In this document: positions 1-11,531 of the stretch, one piece after another
Numbering within the stretch: the first letter of the stretch is position 1
Layout: every line of letters starts with the position of its first letter
Assembly: GCA_012861695.1 (NCBI GenBank)
Contig: JAAOOA010000065.1
Coordinates: forward strand, 331,001-395,000
Length of the DNA stretch: 64,000 nucleotides
Source of the DNA: Trematomus loennbergii
Taxonomy: Eukaryota; Chordata; Actinopteri; Perciformes; Nototheniidae
Direction of reading: 5' to 3'
The notes under the pieces: generated by a model
What the model was told of the DNA's origin: nothing
The model's database searches: none
The model's input: only the letters and a program-made list of their open reading frames with translations
Program-made: the position numbers and the translations under genes

Positions 1-16
1 TACTTTTAGTTTATTG

Positions 17-1246
17 TTAAAGGGGGGTATGTAATTGATTTCAGAAACACTTTTTGTTATATTCCATGGAATGCTCTTAACATCCGATAGCAATCAATAT
101 ATGAAATGCTTTGACAAAAAATCCATAAAAAAATGTAATCTGTGGAAGCCGTAGTACTGTAAAAAGCACGACCAATCATTTTAGCCGGCCCGGCTAAAAT
201 AACTGGATGGCCTACCTGCCTGCCTTCCATCTGTGCGCAAACTTATCTCGTGCCTCATTGGTCATGTGCACGTTCGTGTGTGTTGGAGGAGGGGCTCTGT
301 AATGCTGCCTTCACACCGGACGCGATGCGATGTTTGGGGGCGGCGCGATTACATGTAAAGTCAATGCAGAGACGCGGACAGACGCGAATTCGCTCCGACG
401 GCGCGCATGAAGCGGTGGACGCGGCGCGAATCACGCGATTGAGGTGATTGAAGGGGGCCGTGTCAAACGCGAGAGTTCAATTTTTTCAACTCGAGCGTCA
501 CATTCACGTGACGTGTTCTCGCGGAAGCCAATCAGCGGTGAGGATCTCAGCCTGCCGTCACTGACGTTCAACCAGAAAACATCAGCCGTTAGCTGTTAGC
601 AGTTAGCACACAGAGCTCACAGCTCCTCATATCTGTTCAGAAACTGGACAAAAGTTAAACAAGTACAAACCACAGACTGTCTGTGTCATGGCGAATACAG
701 TCGCTGGTTTATTTATGTCTATAGGTCGTTGTTATGAGTGTGGAATGAGCATATACAACGTTAGCTTAGGCGATCTTCATTCAGAAAACAAGCATTTTAA
801 AAGGTTTTTCGCCTGCCGTCTTGTCTGCAGACTGTCAAGCATTAATTTATGGTTTTTACTAACCGGTATCATTATGCTGTTACTTCGGCATCATTTAGAA
901 ACGTGTATTACAATTTAATCACGGTAAAATATGTTCATTTTGTTGTAGTTGTAGCTTCAGCCAGCGCGTCTTGTTTGAATGATGCGAGTAAACACAGCTG
1001 CAGCCGCGGTGAAACTCGAGTGTTTAGAGCGATGCGATAGGAGCGATTATGCTGCGATTATGCTGCGATTATGCTGCGATATGCTGCGTTCACACCGGAC
1101 GCGATGCGAATATTCGCTTCGCTCTAATCCGGTGTGAACGCAGCATAAGGAAGTCTGAAGGAAGAGGTCGATTTTTTCCGGTTGTGTACTTTCAAATTCT
1201 AGCGCACTCGAGCTGGTTTCTCCAAAATTACATACCCCACCTTTAA
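17..1246. mobile_element. Non-autonomous DNA transposon (MITE) with TTAA ends, piggyBac-like
   Basis: TTAA stands at 17-20 and again at 1243-1246. Just inside are inverted termini: AGGGGGGTATGTAATT reading in from the left, and AGGTGGGGTATGTAATT on the opposite strand at the right. The flanks join into a sequence that occurs without this insert at 33021-33050 (TTATTGCTAACAG), which is an empty paralogous site. The interior (250-450 and 1010-1150) is CpG-rich and has no convincing gene; the short open frames there look incidental. TTAA target duplication is the piggyBac hallmark. A three-base TAA duplication cannot be excluded, because the empty site reads CTAA. Confidence 0.7.
1080..1146. repeat. 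67-bp palindrome inside the MITE
   Basis: ATGCTGCGTTCACACCGGA at 1080-1098 is the exact reverse complement of the segment ending at 1146, so the unit can fold into a hairpin. It is preceded at about 1043-1078 by three copies of GATTATGCTGC. A related single arm (CTTCACACCGGACGCGATGCG) lies at about 308-328. It looks like a small nested terminal-inverted-repeat unit. Confidence 0.6.
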
Positions 1247-1510
1247 CAGTTGAAATTCAACTTGAAGTTAATCTGAATTTCTCTCACTTTCGGAGTCTGA
1301 ACTTGTGATTAACGGTGCATCCGACTGGATGTATGTGGACACACCTAGCCTCAACAAACTGCAGTCAGCCAAGCAAACCAAAGTGACTTCATATCGCACA
1401 CAGTAAAGACAGTGAAAAAAAGATGATTATTTAAAAAAAGTATAGTAAAACTATATAAATAAATGAGGTTATGATATTTCTGTTTCCTTTAGAAGTTATT
1501 ATACACTATG
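1247..1510. repeat. Dispersed or segmentally duplicated block, copy 1
   Basis: The sequence from CAGTTGAAATTCAACTTG to TTAGAAGTTATTATACACT is nearly repeated at 33037-33566. The second copy has gained a segment containing a CA microsatellite. No coding potential is visible. Confidence 0.7.
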
Positions 1511-1559
1511 CTGTGATTCTGATCTGGGAAACATTAAAGACATTAACAGCCAGTCTGCA

Positions 1560-2620
1560 GATTTGGTCTCTTTATTGAAATAGTAAACAGTGGTCAGTAT
1601 ACATGTTAACAATATAAAGAATGAATTATATTTTTTATACGTAAATATAAAGAATCAGATACTTCACAGAAACAAACGATTATAATCTCTGAGTAAAAGA
1701 AAGATCATATGATGCTGAACTTGATTAAAACAAACGTTGTCATGTTTACTTGTTGACAATAGCACTTTTACATTGAATGATCTTTTAAGTGTTAATACAT
1801 GTAAATATGATAATAATATAATATCAGATACTAAGTTGATAAAAAATAAAGTCGTAACAGATTTTGAGCTAAGGAAATGACATATCATACTCGAATTGGA
1901 AAGAAAAACAACCTGAAGGATAACCTACATGTTGACATTTAGACTGAAATATCTTTCAAACACAAAATCTAATAGATTATAACCTTCTGGAAAACAATCA
2001 CATATCATCCTTAACTTGATTCAAACTTGTTGTCATGTTTACATGTTTACATGCTGAATATGAACTAAATTATCCTTTTACTGATTTAAACATGTTAAAA
2101 TGTGGCATTGAAACAGCCCAAAACACGTAATATAAAATACGTATTGGAATAGCACTCAACAAGGTAAGAAGAAAATGCTTGTATGATCTACATGTTGACA
2201 TTTAGATTGAATGATATTTTAAACATTGAATATGTAAATATTTGTAACTGATGTTTATATGTATTCACAGAAACTAATAAGAATATATTCTAACTCTCTG
2301 GGAAACGGTCACATATCAAACTTAACTTGATTACAGCAGACTTTCTGTCATGTTTACATGTTGACTGTACCACCACTAAAACACAATGATTCATTAACTG
2401 ATTTAAAAATCTAAATGTGTGGCTTTTGATGCAGCTCAGAAATGAAAAGACAACAATTCTAAATGTGTCAATAAAAATGTAATAATAAGAGCCAGATACT
2501 TATTTGAAATAAAAATAAAGACATTGTCAATCTTCATGTTGACATGAAGACTGAATGATATTTTAAAACATTGAAATTGTTAATGTGTTTATGACAAAAA
2601 CACAGAAAAACATAAAAGCA
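1560..2620 (-). repeat. Diverged tandem repeats of about 300 bp, possible 3' untranslated region of the GVIN gene
   Basis: A block containing TGTCATGTTTAC recurs near 1738, 2031 and 2345. A companion motif (CATGTTGACATTTAGA and variants) recurs near 1928, 2188 and 2534. Together they show three old repeats spaced about 295-315 bp apart. The tract is AT-rich, has no gene, and lies just downstream of the GVIN stop. An AATAAA on the minus strand (TTTATT at about 1570) could end the transcript, but that is inference. Confidence 0.5.
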
Positions 2621-3205
2621 AATCTTTTTGCATCAGTTACTTAAGGAAATAAAAACACTCAATCAAATCGAATTTGATTAATTGATACTACAATAACAAC
2701 CAAAGAAGTAGGATACAAAGTCTGATTTAATCAAACTGAAACGTTTACAAATTCCTTGTAAGTTGTTGTGGGGAAAATATATGGTCAACCTTGCCATCTC
2801 ACAAACAGCATGTTACTTTGTGTGCTTCTCTTCATATGAATCAAGTGTAATCTAAATATCCATGAGAGGATGATGACTGTAATGAGGAGGACGTGACCCT
2901 CTGTGAGCACAAAGCTTGTAGTTTCTCATTTGATATAAAATGACTCTTTGAGGCTTGCCTCTGCTTGCTTCTTTGTGATTTCTTTCCAAGCTGAGGAATA
3001 TCAGCAGGCTTTGCATCGTATGCTGCTGCAAACTCATCATTGAACTTTGCCATTACATATTTCCAGTAGTCTGATGCCTGGAGGCTTGCATCTGGTGGGA
3101 TTTTCCAGTCCGGATACATTTGTCTGTAAGACTTGTAAGGATGCATTCATCCTTTGAAGCACTGCGAAAACGCTTGTCACTGTTCACAGAGGAAGAACAT
3201 GTCAA

Positions 3206-3709
3206 TCAGAGTTTTTGTGTCTCTTCATCTGTATCGACCAGACCCTGTGGTCGATGAAGTAAAGTGAAGTGCTCCATGTGGGCTCTTCCTCCTGCATCAC
3301 AGGGCGCTTTGCAGAACGGACACTGTTTACCACATCCAATCAGTGTGTTGAAAAGCTCGTTCTGAGGATTCACCAGAAGGTTCTGTAGTTTAGTTTGGAT
3401 GTTTGTTTCCTTAAACTTCTCTCTAAGAGCTTGTGCCATCTCCTTCACACACTCCGTGAGCCTGTGAGCAAACTGTTCCTGGTTGGCATTGTTCAGGATC
3501 ATGAATTTACCAAGAGCATCCTGGGAAATGACCAGTTTGTCACCAAGCTCCTGACAGACAACGTCAACAAATGACTTCAAGTTGCCACACTTTTCTGTTT
3601 GAGCTTTCTGGATAGCATTATTTATGCTGTGACACATGACTGGAGATGTTGTTCCTCGAACATCGTAGAGCCATTTGAGAAGCGTTCCACTATTTTGTTG
3701 AGTATCCAA
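3206..3709 (-). other. C-terminal segment of the GVIN pseudogene with a Cys-rich cluster
   Basis: A 167-codon open segment holds the motif CPFCKAPC followed by H-x-E-H-F, which is typical of the C-terminal part of very large interferon-inducible GTPases. It overlaps the preceding segment (4206-3622) in another frame. After its stop, the gene continues in the 3146-2926 segment, which contains YWKYVMAKFNDEFAAAYDAK, a hallmark of the family's C-terminus. Confidence 0.8.
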
Positions 3710-4885
3710 TTCTTTACATAATTCTCATAGGAGCAAATAAAGCTCTGGTACTTTTTAAAGTCATCCTCTGAGAGCAGATCCAGTAAAACTGAATACTGGA
3801 AGGACATTCTTGTGCTGAACTGCTCACTTGTCCTCATTTCACCAATGATATCAGGACCCAGGGAACGGTTGACAAAGTCTTCGACTGCAGGCTTCAAGCA
3901 TCGGTCTGTGAATTCTTCTGCTTTCTTCTGGCACTGGTCTACATGATGGAACACATCTTTAAAATTAGAACGAAACGTTTCTTTGTTTTCGTTCAGACAT
4001 CTGTAGGGATCATTCTCATGGATGAAATCTTCATGCATTTTCTGAAACCTTCTGGCTGCGTCTCCACAGATGTGCAGTTTCAGAGAGACTTCAAAAGTGA
4101 TGTCAACTTCCTGATTGTTTTGCAGCTTCTCATCAATCATCTTTAGAATCTCCTCGATGTAGGTATCATGGTAATTACTCTTTCTTTGCATTTTGTCAGT
4201 CATCATCTCTGAGCAATCTGTAATGATGCTGTCAGCTGTTTGTTGTACAGCCTTTGTGTGACTTTGAGCACTGATAGGTCTTTATTCGCTTGACATTCCT
4301 TCAGCTTATATTTAAAAGGCAACCGTCCACACTCTTTCAGGGTTTGTTACTCAACAAATCATTCGCTTGACTTCCCTTTTGTTTTAGATTTGTTCTCAGG
4401 TGGTGAGACACACTGGTGAAAATGTCCTCAACCTTCAATTCTGAACAGGATAGGTGATTCACTGTTTGAGTCCACATCTTGTCAAATTCTTTGTCCAGCT
4501 CTTCCTCTTCATCTTGATGTTTTTCTTCCTACATTCTTCAATCAAGCACAAACTTTGCCCTCTAATTCCTTTGTGTGGTTCTCCTTGATTCTATCAAGTT
4601 CTGTCATCCCCTGTCTGATGTCAGCTGCTGCTGTGAGTTGATTAAACACAGACCTTTCCATTTCTCCTCGAAGGCTCTTGCACTGTTTGCAAACTCCTGT
4701 CTGTATCCTTCAACAAGATAGACATGACCCTCTGTTTCCTTGAAGTACTGTTCCAGATTTCCAAGAAGCTTTGTCTCCCATTTAGACAGCTCTATCAAAG
4801 CTTCGCTTTTCAATAGCATGAGAAGTTCTCTCATGTCAGATTTGTTGGATTATCAGCAGGTGTACCGAAGTTGGAGATTCTTGTT

Positions 4886-5832
4886 TCAGCTTGTGTAACC
4901 CATGTGTACATTTTTTTTGAATTCCCATTCCCATTTGTTGAATTCTGTGCACAGCCTCATGTATGCATCAGCCACGAGACTGTTTCTGAAACTGAAGAGG
5001 AAGTTTTCATGTTTTACTGCAGTCCACAGGCTCTTCATCCACTCAGTAAAGTCCAAGATATTATTAGCTGATGATCCACAACTTCCCAAAATGTGGATTA
5101 TGTTCTTCTTGAGCTCATAGACAGCCTCGCTGTAGCCTGCATTGACTGGTGCCATCGGTGGGTTTCCATTCCAGAGTCCAGGAATGTACCAGTTTCCAGT
5201 GTCTGGACTGTACTCCATCACATCAGTGAAGCTCGAGTACTTTTCTTTCTTTTCCATTTTGGCTGCTGCCTGGGTCATCTCGTTTAACTGCTGCAGGAGC
5301 AGTTTCCTGTCTCGCATGTTCTTGTCATGGGCTGAAACATCGGACACATTCTGGTGAACAAACTGACATTTGGGCTTTTTTCCCACCTCTTTCATCCTGA
5401 GGAAAGCGTGTACAACTATCTGTAGGATGTCCTTCATTTCTGTTGAATTCTCCATTGCAATATTGATGATGGTGATATCACTCAGCCCCACAACAAGTGT
5501 TGCAAGCTCATTGTCGTGCTCGTGGCTATTGTCCAGTTGTGCGAGTTCTGGTGACTTTAAGCCCTCAGTGTCAATGATCACCATGAAGTCACAGTTGAGG
5601 TCTTTTCTGACATCTTCATTGATTTAATCAGCAACATAAAGGCACCTCGAGTGCATCGACCACTGCTGACTGCAAACTGCACTCCAAACATGGTGTTGAG
5701 GAGAGTGGACTTTCCTGTGCTCTGAACTCCAAGAACTGTGACTACCAGGATCTTGTTCTTAGGAGACACCAAGTCATTGAGCTGAGAGAGAACGTCACTC
5801 ACCCATCTGAGGTATGTTGGATGCTTCTCCAT
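4886..5832 (-). other. GTP-binding domain of the GVIN pseudogene
   Basis: Two frames carry this domain. The first (5832-5578) holds the G1 motif GVQSTGKSTLLNTMFGVQF and a Thr-containing switch I region (SSGRCTRGAF). The second (5584-4886) resumes in another frame with the G3 motif DTEG and the HQNVSD segment at the position of G4 in this family. The two frames meet at a shift near 5600-5615, so no intact GTPase domain can be made from this copy. Confidence 0.85.
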
Positions 5833-7520
5833 CTACAAGCTCAAGTGGAAATCCAGCAAGCATTCTGCACATAGCTTGGGGAGATGCTGTAGTTGTTGAC
5901 GTGCTGGGTCTGTTTCAGGAAGGGAAAGGGAAGCTTCATAGATCTGCCCATTTCACGGAAGAAGTGTTCAGTCCCTAATGAGCTGTTGGAAAGTTGTTTC
6001 TCAATCTCCTTGATCTCCTCTTTGTTCTCAGGTTTTTGCATTTTTCTTTGTACTGCTCCCTGAGGTCAAAGAGTTTTTCCCGAGACACGTTATCGAGGTT
6101 CATTCGCATCCATTTCAGGAAATAGCACCTCTCTATCCCTGGGCTTGATATTGCATTGATGAAACATGTCATTGCCTTGACATGTCCTGAGAGTTCTGTT
6201 TTTCCGAAGTTCTTTTTTCTTTAGATGAAGATTGCTTTTGTACTTCTATATTTTCAGACCCAACTTTCCGAAGTCGCAATTCTTCCTTCTCTAAGCGAGT
6301 GAGGTCCTTCCATATTTGTCCTTGCAAGGGAAGCTGAGCTTCTTTGTATTTAAGAATGTCTTGAATTTCTGCAGTGATGGCATCTGCATTTTTCTTCGCA
6401 GTCTGGCAGTCTGGAGAGTCTTCATCAACACAGATTCCATGTTCATGGGCAACGTCAGCCATCTTCTCAATTCCCTCTTCACCTTTGTGTTTTCAAATGC
6501 ATTGCTGACTTTTTCCCGCAAATCTTTGACAAAGTTTGCATCATTTATGTGCTTATCTTTCAAAGGATGTTGCTCTTGGTTAAGCTCAACTTGGTTGCTA
6601 CCTTTTTTACAGCATCTAATTTGAAATCTTTGCTTTGACGGTTACCCACCAAGAAGATCTGTGCCTTGTGTGTTGGTTGGTTAGCAGCTCACACTCAGAG
6701 TCCAAAGCATCAAAGAACACAAAAACTGCTGCAGATGTCTGACACAAGAAAGAAAATTGTGTTTCAAATGAAGCAATGTCCCCACGAAGGTTAGCTACAG
6801 CAACTGGCTCGCTGAAGACGTCCATTTTTGTTCCCACAAGGAGGTACCAAGTCATTTCAACCAATCCATTGGATATTCTCCTTGGACTGTCACCACCCTC
6901 CATGTTACGGTGAACAAAGGTGTCATGGTCTGCTGAGAGTTGCTCAGAAGCTTATTGAGGATCTCTGACTTGGACAAGGAGCACTCACCCAGTCTCACAA
7001 AAGATATCATTGGAAGTTCAGAGACAACAATTCTCTCTTCAATAAATCCCTTGGATTCTAAAGTGACGAGGTCTGTACTTTTTAACAATGTCTCTCATGG
7101 CCCAAAGCATGAGTGTGCACTGCTTTGTGTCACAGTTGGGAAGCAACAGAGGCACGGAAAACTGACACATGGACATTTTGAGGGCCATTTCCTGCTGTAC
7201 AAAACCATCAGAGCACAGGAAGAGAGCAGTGATTATATCAAGGGGATTCAGTTTCACCTGAATGTTTTTTCGTCTAAATCATCAAGACCATATGTGTGAT
7301 CCTCACAGTTGGACTTGTGTGCAGGTGTATATTTCACATTCCTAGCTGTCACATTAACCATCATTAGTTTCTTCAGAAAATACCATGGAAGATCGAATTA
7401 CATTTGGCAGGTTCATCAGTAATGGTTCTTCTGGTCAATCCTCAGAAGTGTGCTTAGGGACAGCTTCTCTCTGTAGTGGTGATCCAACCCCAGTTCCTCC
7501 AAAACTCTCTAGCTGCTTCT

Positions 7521-8043
7521 CTGTAGAAAATAAAAACAATACATATAAAGCCTTAATTGATTATTAAACATTCATAAGCATGGATCAACATTTATTATAA
7601 ATTTTTCCTTTCCTATATTTATTAAACTACAACTATGATGGGCAGTCAATTATTAAACAGCTGGTCTAATAGATGGATCCAGATCCTTCAACACACTAGA
7701 ATCAAATTAAGAGATATACAAATCTAATTGGCAGATTGCAATGGAATTGTCAGTGAAAGGATTTGAAAGAAGGATTGAGACATAATTTGTATCAAATTAC
7801 AGCAGGTTTATAAAAATGCAATACACTGTTTGACATTGGCAGTGATAGGTGAACATTGAAAGAAACTATCGTTCATGTCTGTCATGATCAATCATATCCA
7901 AAGATATATTATGCATGGTTTAAGGAAACATCCATTGAAAAGGAAAAATATACACTTGTTTGCAATGTTACTGTGCAATAGTCATTTTATGTAAAAGCAT
8001 ATTTTTATAAATGTCCCAGCATTTAATTGTTATAAGGTCTCAA

Positions 8044-8045
<2 letters not shown>
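7521..8045. other. Intron-like AT-rich sequence, no gene seen
   Basis: This lies immediately upstream, in the transcript sense, of the giant GVIN exon. It is AT-rich, without conserved coding blocks, and reads as the 3' end of the intron that connects to the small exons beyond 14 kb. Confidence 0.5.

Positions 8046-8094
<49 letters not shown>
8046..8094. repeat. (TA)n microsatellite
   Basis: An uninterrupted alternating TA tract of about 45 bp, directly visible. Confidence 0.95.
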
Positions 8095-8096
<2 letters not shown>

Positions 8097-8205
8097 TGCC
8101 ATTATTGGTTGCCTTTTTTACCTGCTATGCCACTTTTGCTGTAACACTGTACATTTCCCCGCAGTGGGACTAATAAAGGAATTCTGATTTTGATTCTGAT
8201 AAGTA
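8095..8205 (+). repeat. Retroposon 3'-tail-like sequence
   Basis: The block ends with GGGACTAATAAAGGAATTC and then repeated TCTGATTTTGAT units. A polyadenylation-type motif followed by a short tandem tail is typical of fish non-LTR retroposon 3' ends. The family is not identified. Confidence 0.5.
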
Positions 8206-8299
8206 CGCATACAGAAAATGTGTGAGCCAGATTAGCAGTAAGCGTCATGTGCTATACTGGCAGTAATATATCTATGACAGCTTCATTAACATGAAGAAA

Positions 8300-8720
8300 G
8301 GCTGTTGCTGAGAAAGTTGCTCTATGCACTGCTGCTTACAACAGATACATTCGCTTGAAAAACAAGAAGCTAACCTTGAAGCAATAAAAACAAATCTTAG
8401 AGCGGTAATGGAAAAGCTTGAGCTTCAAACTGATACAATAACAACCATGGAAGCCCTGGAGTATGGTGGAGGATGATAATATATTTGCTGTGGTGGAGCA
8501 ATACTGTACTGGTCAACCAGATGAAAATGCTGATGTTCATAATGAAGGAACAAGAAAAAAAACATAAAGCCAAACTCCAGCCAAGTTACATTCAAATAGC
8601 AAAGAAAGAGTGACTCGATTTAAGTAATGCAGCACCAAATCAAAATGACTGAAATGCTGACAAAGGAGCAATGCTTAACATTACATCCATCCAGAGAAAT
8701 ACCTATCTTTAAATAATATA
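8300..8720 (+). pseudogene. Decayed BEL/Pao gag remnant, left part
   Basis: Frames in 8340-8480 encode a Lys/Glu/Leu-rich coiled-coil segment (for example EKQEANLEAIKTNLRAVMEK) like the N-terminal part of BEL/Pao Gag proteins in fish. Stops and shifts abound. The remnant is interrupted by the hAT insertion and resumes at 12758. Confidence 0.5.
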
Positions 8721-9615
8721 CATTAGAGCAGGGGTTCCCAACCCCGGTCCGCGGACCGGTACCGGGCCCGGTACCGGTCCGCGGAGGTGTTACTGCCGGG
8801 CCGCGAAATAGCTGTGAGTTTATCGTAATATTTGCAGAATTATAAATATCGTCACCTTCTTAAACTAATGGCCTAAGTCATATTTTGGAGAAAATGTTTT
8901 TTTGCCTAAATCATCTCTTCTTGATGCTGGCCACCTCTGGTAAAATTGCCTACATCCTTATTGAAAAGAAAGTGCTGTTCCTACCCTGATAGTATAATGG
9001 CCTATGTCAAGAGTGTGACTTAGGCAATATATTCAAAAAAAAATAATGGCTTAAGTCACATTGTCTTGTGACTTAGGCAATTTGACAAGCTTTACAAAAT
9101 GGCTGCTTCAAGAAGAAAGAACAATTAACAGATAAATTAAGTTATTTTCATGGTTCAGGGCTTGTCCCTGTTGGTAAGTGATGTTTACTATACTATAGGC
9201 TAGGCTATAAATGTTGTGTAGTTATTTAGTTTTTTTATTTCACAATTTATAGTTACTGTAGCTAATGTAGCTACTGTAGCTCCATGAAGCATGCACACAT
9301 TTCCCTCTGGGACATTAAAGACTCATCTAAAAACTAATCTTTCAAAAGTAACGGTTACAATTACAGCATAATTATGAATAAGGAAAAGTACATTTTGCGT
9401 TTGTCTGTTTTAATTCTTAATATTGTATTATTGTCTCCTTTTTCCACATTACATTTCCATTTATTAGGAAAGATTAAATTTTTTTAACTGAATTTGGCCA
9501 AATAATATTCATTAAATAGCTTTAATGTATTAATGCATAGACCACAGTGCAATTACAAAAATGTTTTTCACAATGATCACACAGTTGTGACCGTACGCCT
9601 ACTCCTTTTTGGTAG

Positions 9616-11092
9616 GAGATGCACTTGACTTTTCCGACACTGATCAGGAATCATCCAATGAAAATGAGACTGTCGTTAAAGAGGTGGAGCAGCATGTACC
9701 AGGCCAAGACACTGTGGGTGTTTCTCAATGTCGAGGACGCTTCCTTGTCCTCCGAGTCAGGTCCATCAGAGGCTAGGCAAGAATACTTCCTGGCATTCGG
9801 AGAACGAAGAATGGAACAGGCTAGCAAGTGTGCAGGTGTGCGTCATATGAGAGGCCCCGCCTTACATTTTCCGCCAAAGATTTGGGGAATTGGTCGGTGC
9901 GCAAAGTATTGTGGGGATTTTAAGACCGCGGAGTCTACTCATGTGCAGCCTCGAAATTTCCAGCAACGAATTACGCCGGCCTCGTAGGATTCCAAGTATG
10001 CTGGACATTGGAACAGTCCTTCGGCGGCACTCGATGACGTAGTATCCTTGAAATAGTGGCTCTGGAGCAGCTTTACTCGACATTGAGAAACACCCTGAAT
10101 CAGATGGAGCAGACAATAACTTAAACACTTTCATTGAAGAAGAGAGTGTTGCTGAAGATGCCAAGCAGACCCATCCACACCATGAAGAAGACATAGATGA
10201 TGATGATGATGGTGTTATCATAGACCCAAACTACAATCCATCCTCTGATGAGTCCTCTGTCCCTGAAAATGAAGACAGTCTGGCAGCAACTTCAGAACAT
10301 TATGGTCCTCATCTAAAGGATGTGTATGAAAACAATACGGTCAAAAGGAAACAACATAAATACCTCAGCCCAGAAACATGGAAGCAAAATGAATCCAAGA
10401 AGAAACCTCTCAACGGAATGGCATACAAGGCCAAAGGTGGCAAAGAAATAGCTGCAAAGGCTATGGGCCTTCCCTGCAATTCGAAGTTCTGTCAACGAGT
10501 CACGACTCGAGACTGTCAATCCATTACAGAAGAGCAGAGGCAGTGGATATTTCAGAAAGTTTGGTCAATGGACAACTGGGAAGAACATAGGTTATACGTC
10601 ACCACTTTGGCCACAAAGGTTCCCATAAAGCAAAAGAAAGAAAGTTGGTGAGGGATCCAGGTTCATCATTTTCCTACCAACTGAAACTTCAGGATGGAAC
10701 AAATCTTAAAGTGTGCAAAGCTTTTTTTCTTCTACACTTGGTATCCCTGAAAGAACCATTACACTGGCTGAACAAAAACACCATCGACCATGACGAACAA
10801 GTGGCAGACCCGCCAACTACATCTCGACAAAAATGCAAAGCTGGAAATTGCTGTTGCAGATTTCCTTAAGGACTGGTTATAGGATCTGCCCACTGTTGAT
10901 TCACACTACTGCCTACAAAGACAAGAAGTTCCTTCACCCAGGCACAACCATCTCCCAACTACATCGGGAATATCAACAGGCAGCTGCAACTGCTGAAGTT
11001 GACGCTCTGCCAATCAAGGAGAGGAGGTTTCAGGACCTTCCGTCCATGAAACATGTCATGCCCGTCGAGTGTCATCAGTTTTTTGACAATAT
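9616..11092 (+). pseudogene. Remnant protein gene of the nested transposon
   Basis: Coding similarity is visible in 9616-9716 and, after a MITE insertion, from 10096 onward. There is an acidic stretch (EEDIDDDDDGV), then a basic region with NGMAYKAKGG, a conserved CQRVTTRDCQSITEEQRQWI block and VTTLATKVPIKQKKES. Frameshifts follow, and then HPGTTISQLHREYQQ. The arrangement resembles a family of metazoan transposon-associated proteins that I cannot name. The frame is destroyed by shifts and ends in the CA microsatellite at 11093. Confidence 0.5.
9716..10095. mobile_element. MITE of about 380 bp inserted in the transposon gene
   Basis: GGGTGTTTCTCAATGTCGAG at 9716-9735 is mirrored by CTCGACATTGAGAAACACCC at 10076-10095. 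The insert separates two parts of the remnant coding region, and its base composition differs from the flanks. No target duplication is clear. Confidence 0.8.
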
Positions 11093-11093
11093 G

Positions 11094-11146
<53 letters not shown>

Positions 11147-11176
11147 ACACACACACACACACACCACACACACACA

Positions 11177-11216
<40 letters not shown>

Positions 11217-11235
11217 ACACTCACACACACACACA

Positions 11236-11300
<65 letters not shown>
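11093..11300. repeat. (CA)n microsatellite
   Basis: About 200 bp of CA repeat with CC and TC interruptions. The open frames it generates on both strands (poly Thr-His or Cys-Val) are artefacts. Confidence 0.97.
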
Positions 11301-11301
<1 letters not shown>

Positions 11302-11531
11302 TGCCTAAGTCACAACAACATGTTCGTAAATTGGCCTAAGTAATCTAATCCTCTTATTTTACACAATTGACAGACAGTGTTATTTGTACGTCAATAGTCA
11401 TATATTGTCATAACCTTTTTGTGTGAAATAATTCATATATATCATATATTCTATATTTGGTTAAGTTTTTTCTGTTTTTTGAAAAACTTTCAAATATGAC
11501 TTAGGCCATTAGTTTAAGAAGGTGACGATAT

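Larger units (their letters stand above)
2926..7520 (-). pseudogene. Interferon-induced very large GTPase (GVIN/VLIG family), giant exon, multiply frameshifted
   Basis: Family members are interferon-inducible cytosolic or nuclear GTPases of roughly 1500 or more residues, related to dynamin-like GBPs and usually encoded by one huge exon. Here a polypyrimidine/AG acceptor (complement of 7521-7522) opens the exon. Conserved blocks follow in order: the N-terminal helical segment (about 7500-6600), the coiled region (6600-5840), a G domain with P-loop GVQSTGKST and switch DTEG (5832-4886), helical C-terminal segments (4834-3206) with a CPFCKAPC zinc-type cluster near 3310, and a C-terminus ending at a stop in 2926-2928. 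At least a dozen +1/-1 shifts break the frame (for example near 7470, 7075, 6910, 6675, 6170, 6045, 5610, 4900, 4615, 3690 and 3000). It is either a decayed copy or locally error-rich sequence. Small upstream exons at 14-22 kb on the same strand probably belong to the same ancestral gene. Confidence 0.85.
8846..11531. mobile_element. DNA transposon nested in the hAT element, with subterminal repeats
   Basis: ATATCGTCACCTTCTTAAAC at 8846-8865 continues into a long inverted match that ends at 11531 (AAGAAGGTGACGATAT). The match covers more than 35 bp on each side, including TAATGGCCTAAGTCATA. The motif GCCTAAGTCA or its inverse recurs in subterminal DNA near 8871, 9013, 9049, 9068, 11303, 11332 and 11498, as expected for transposase-binding sites. 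A flanking ATAA repeat may be the target duplication. The superfamily is not identified. Confidence 0.7.

Noticed and set aside
250..447. 65-codon frame in the CpG-rich part of the first MITE
   Set aside because: It lies in transposon DNA with no similarity or conserved context.
10833..11343. Open frames rich in Thr-His or Cys-Val across the CA repeat, both strands
   Set aside because: They exist only because a dinucleotide repeat lacks stops. The same holds at 15740-16132, 17065-17516 and 33095-33421.
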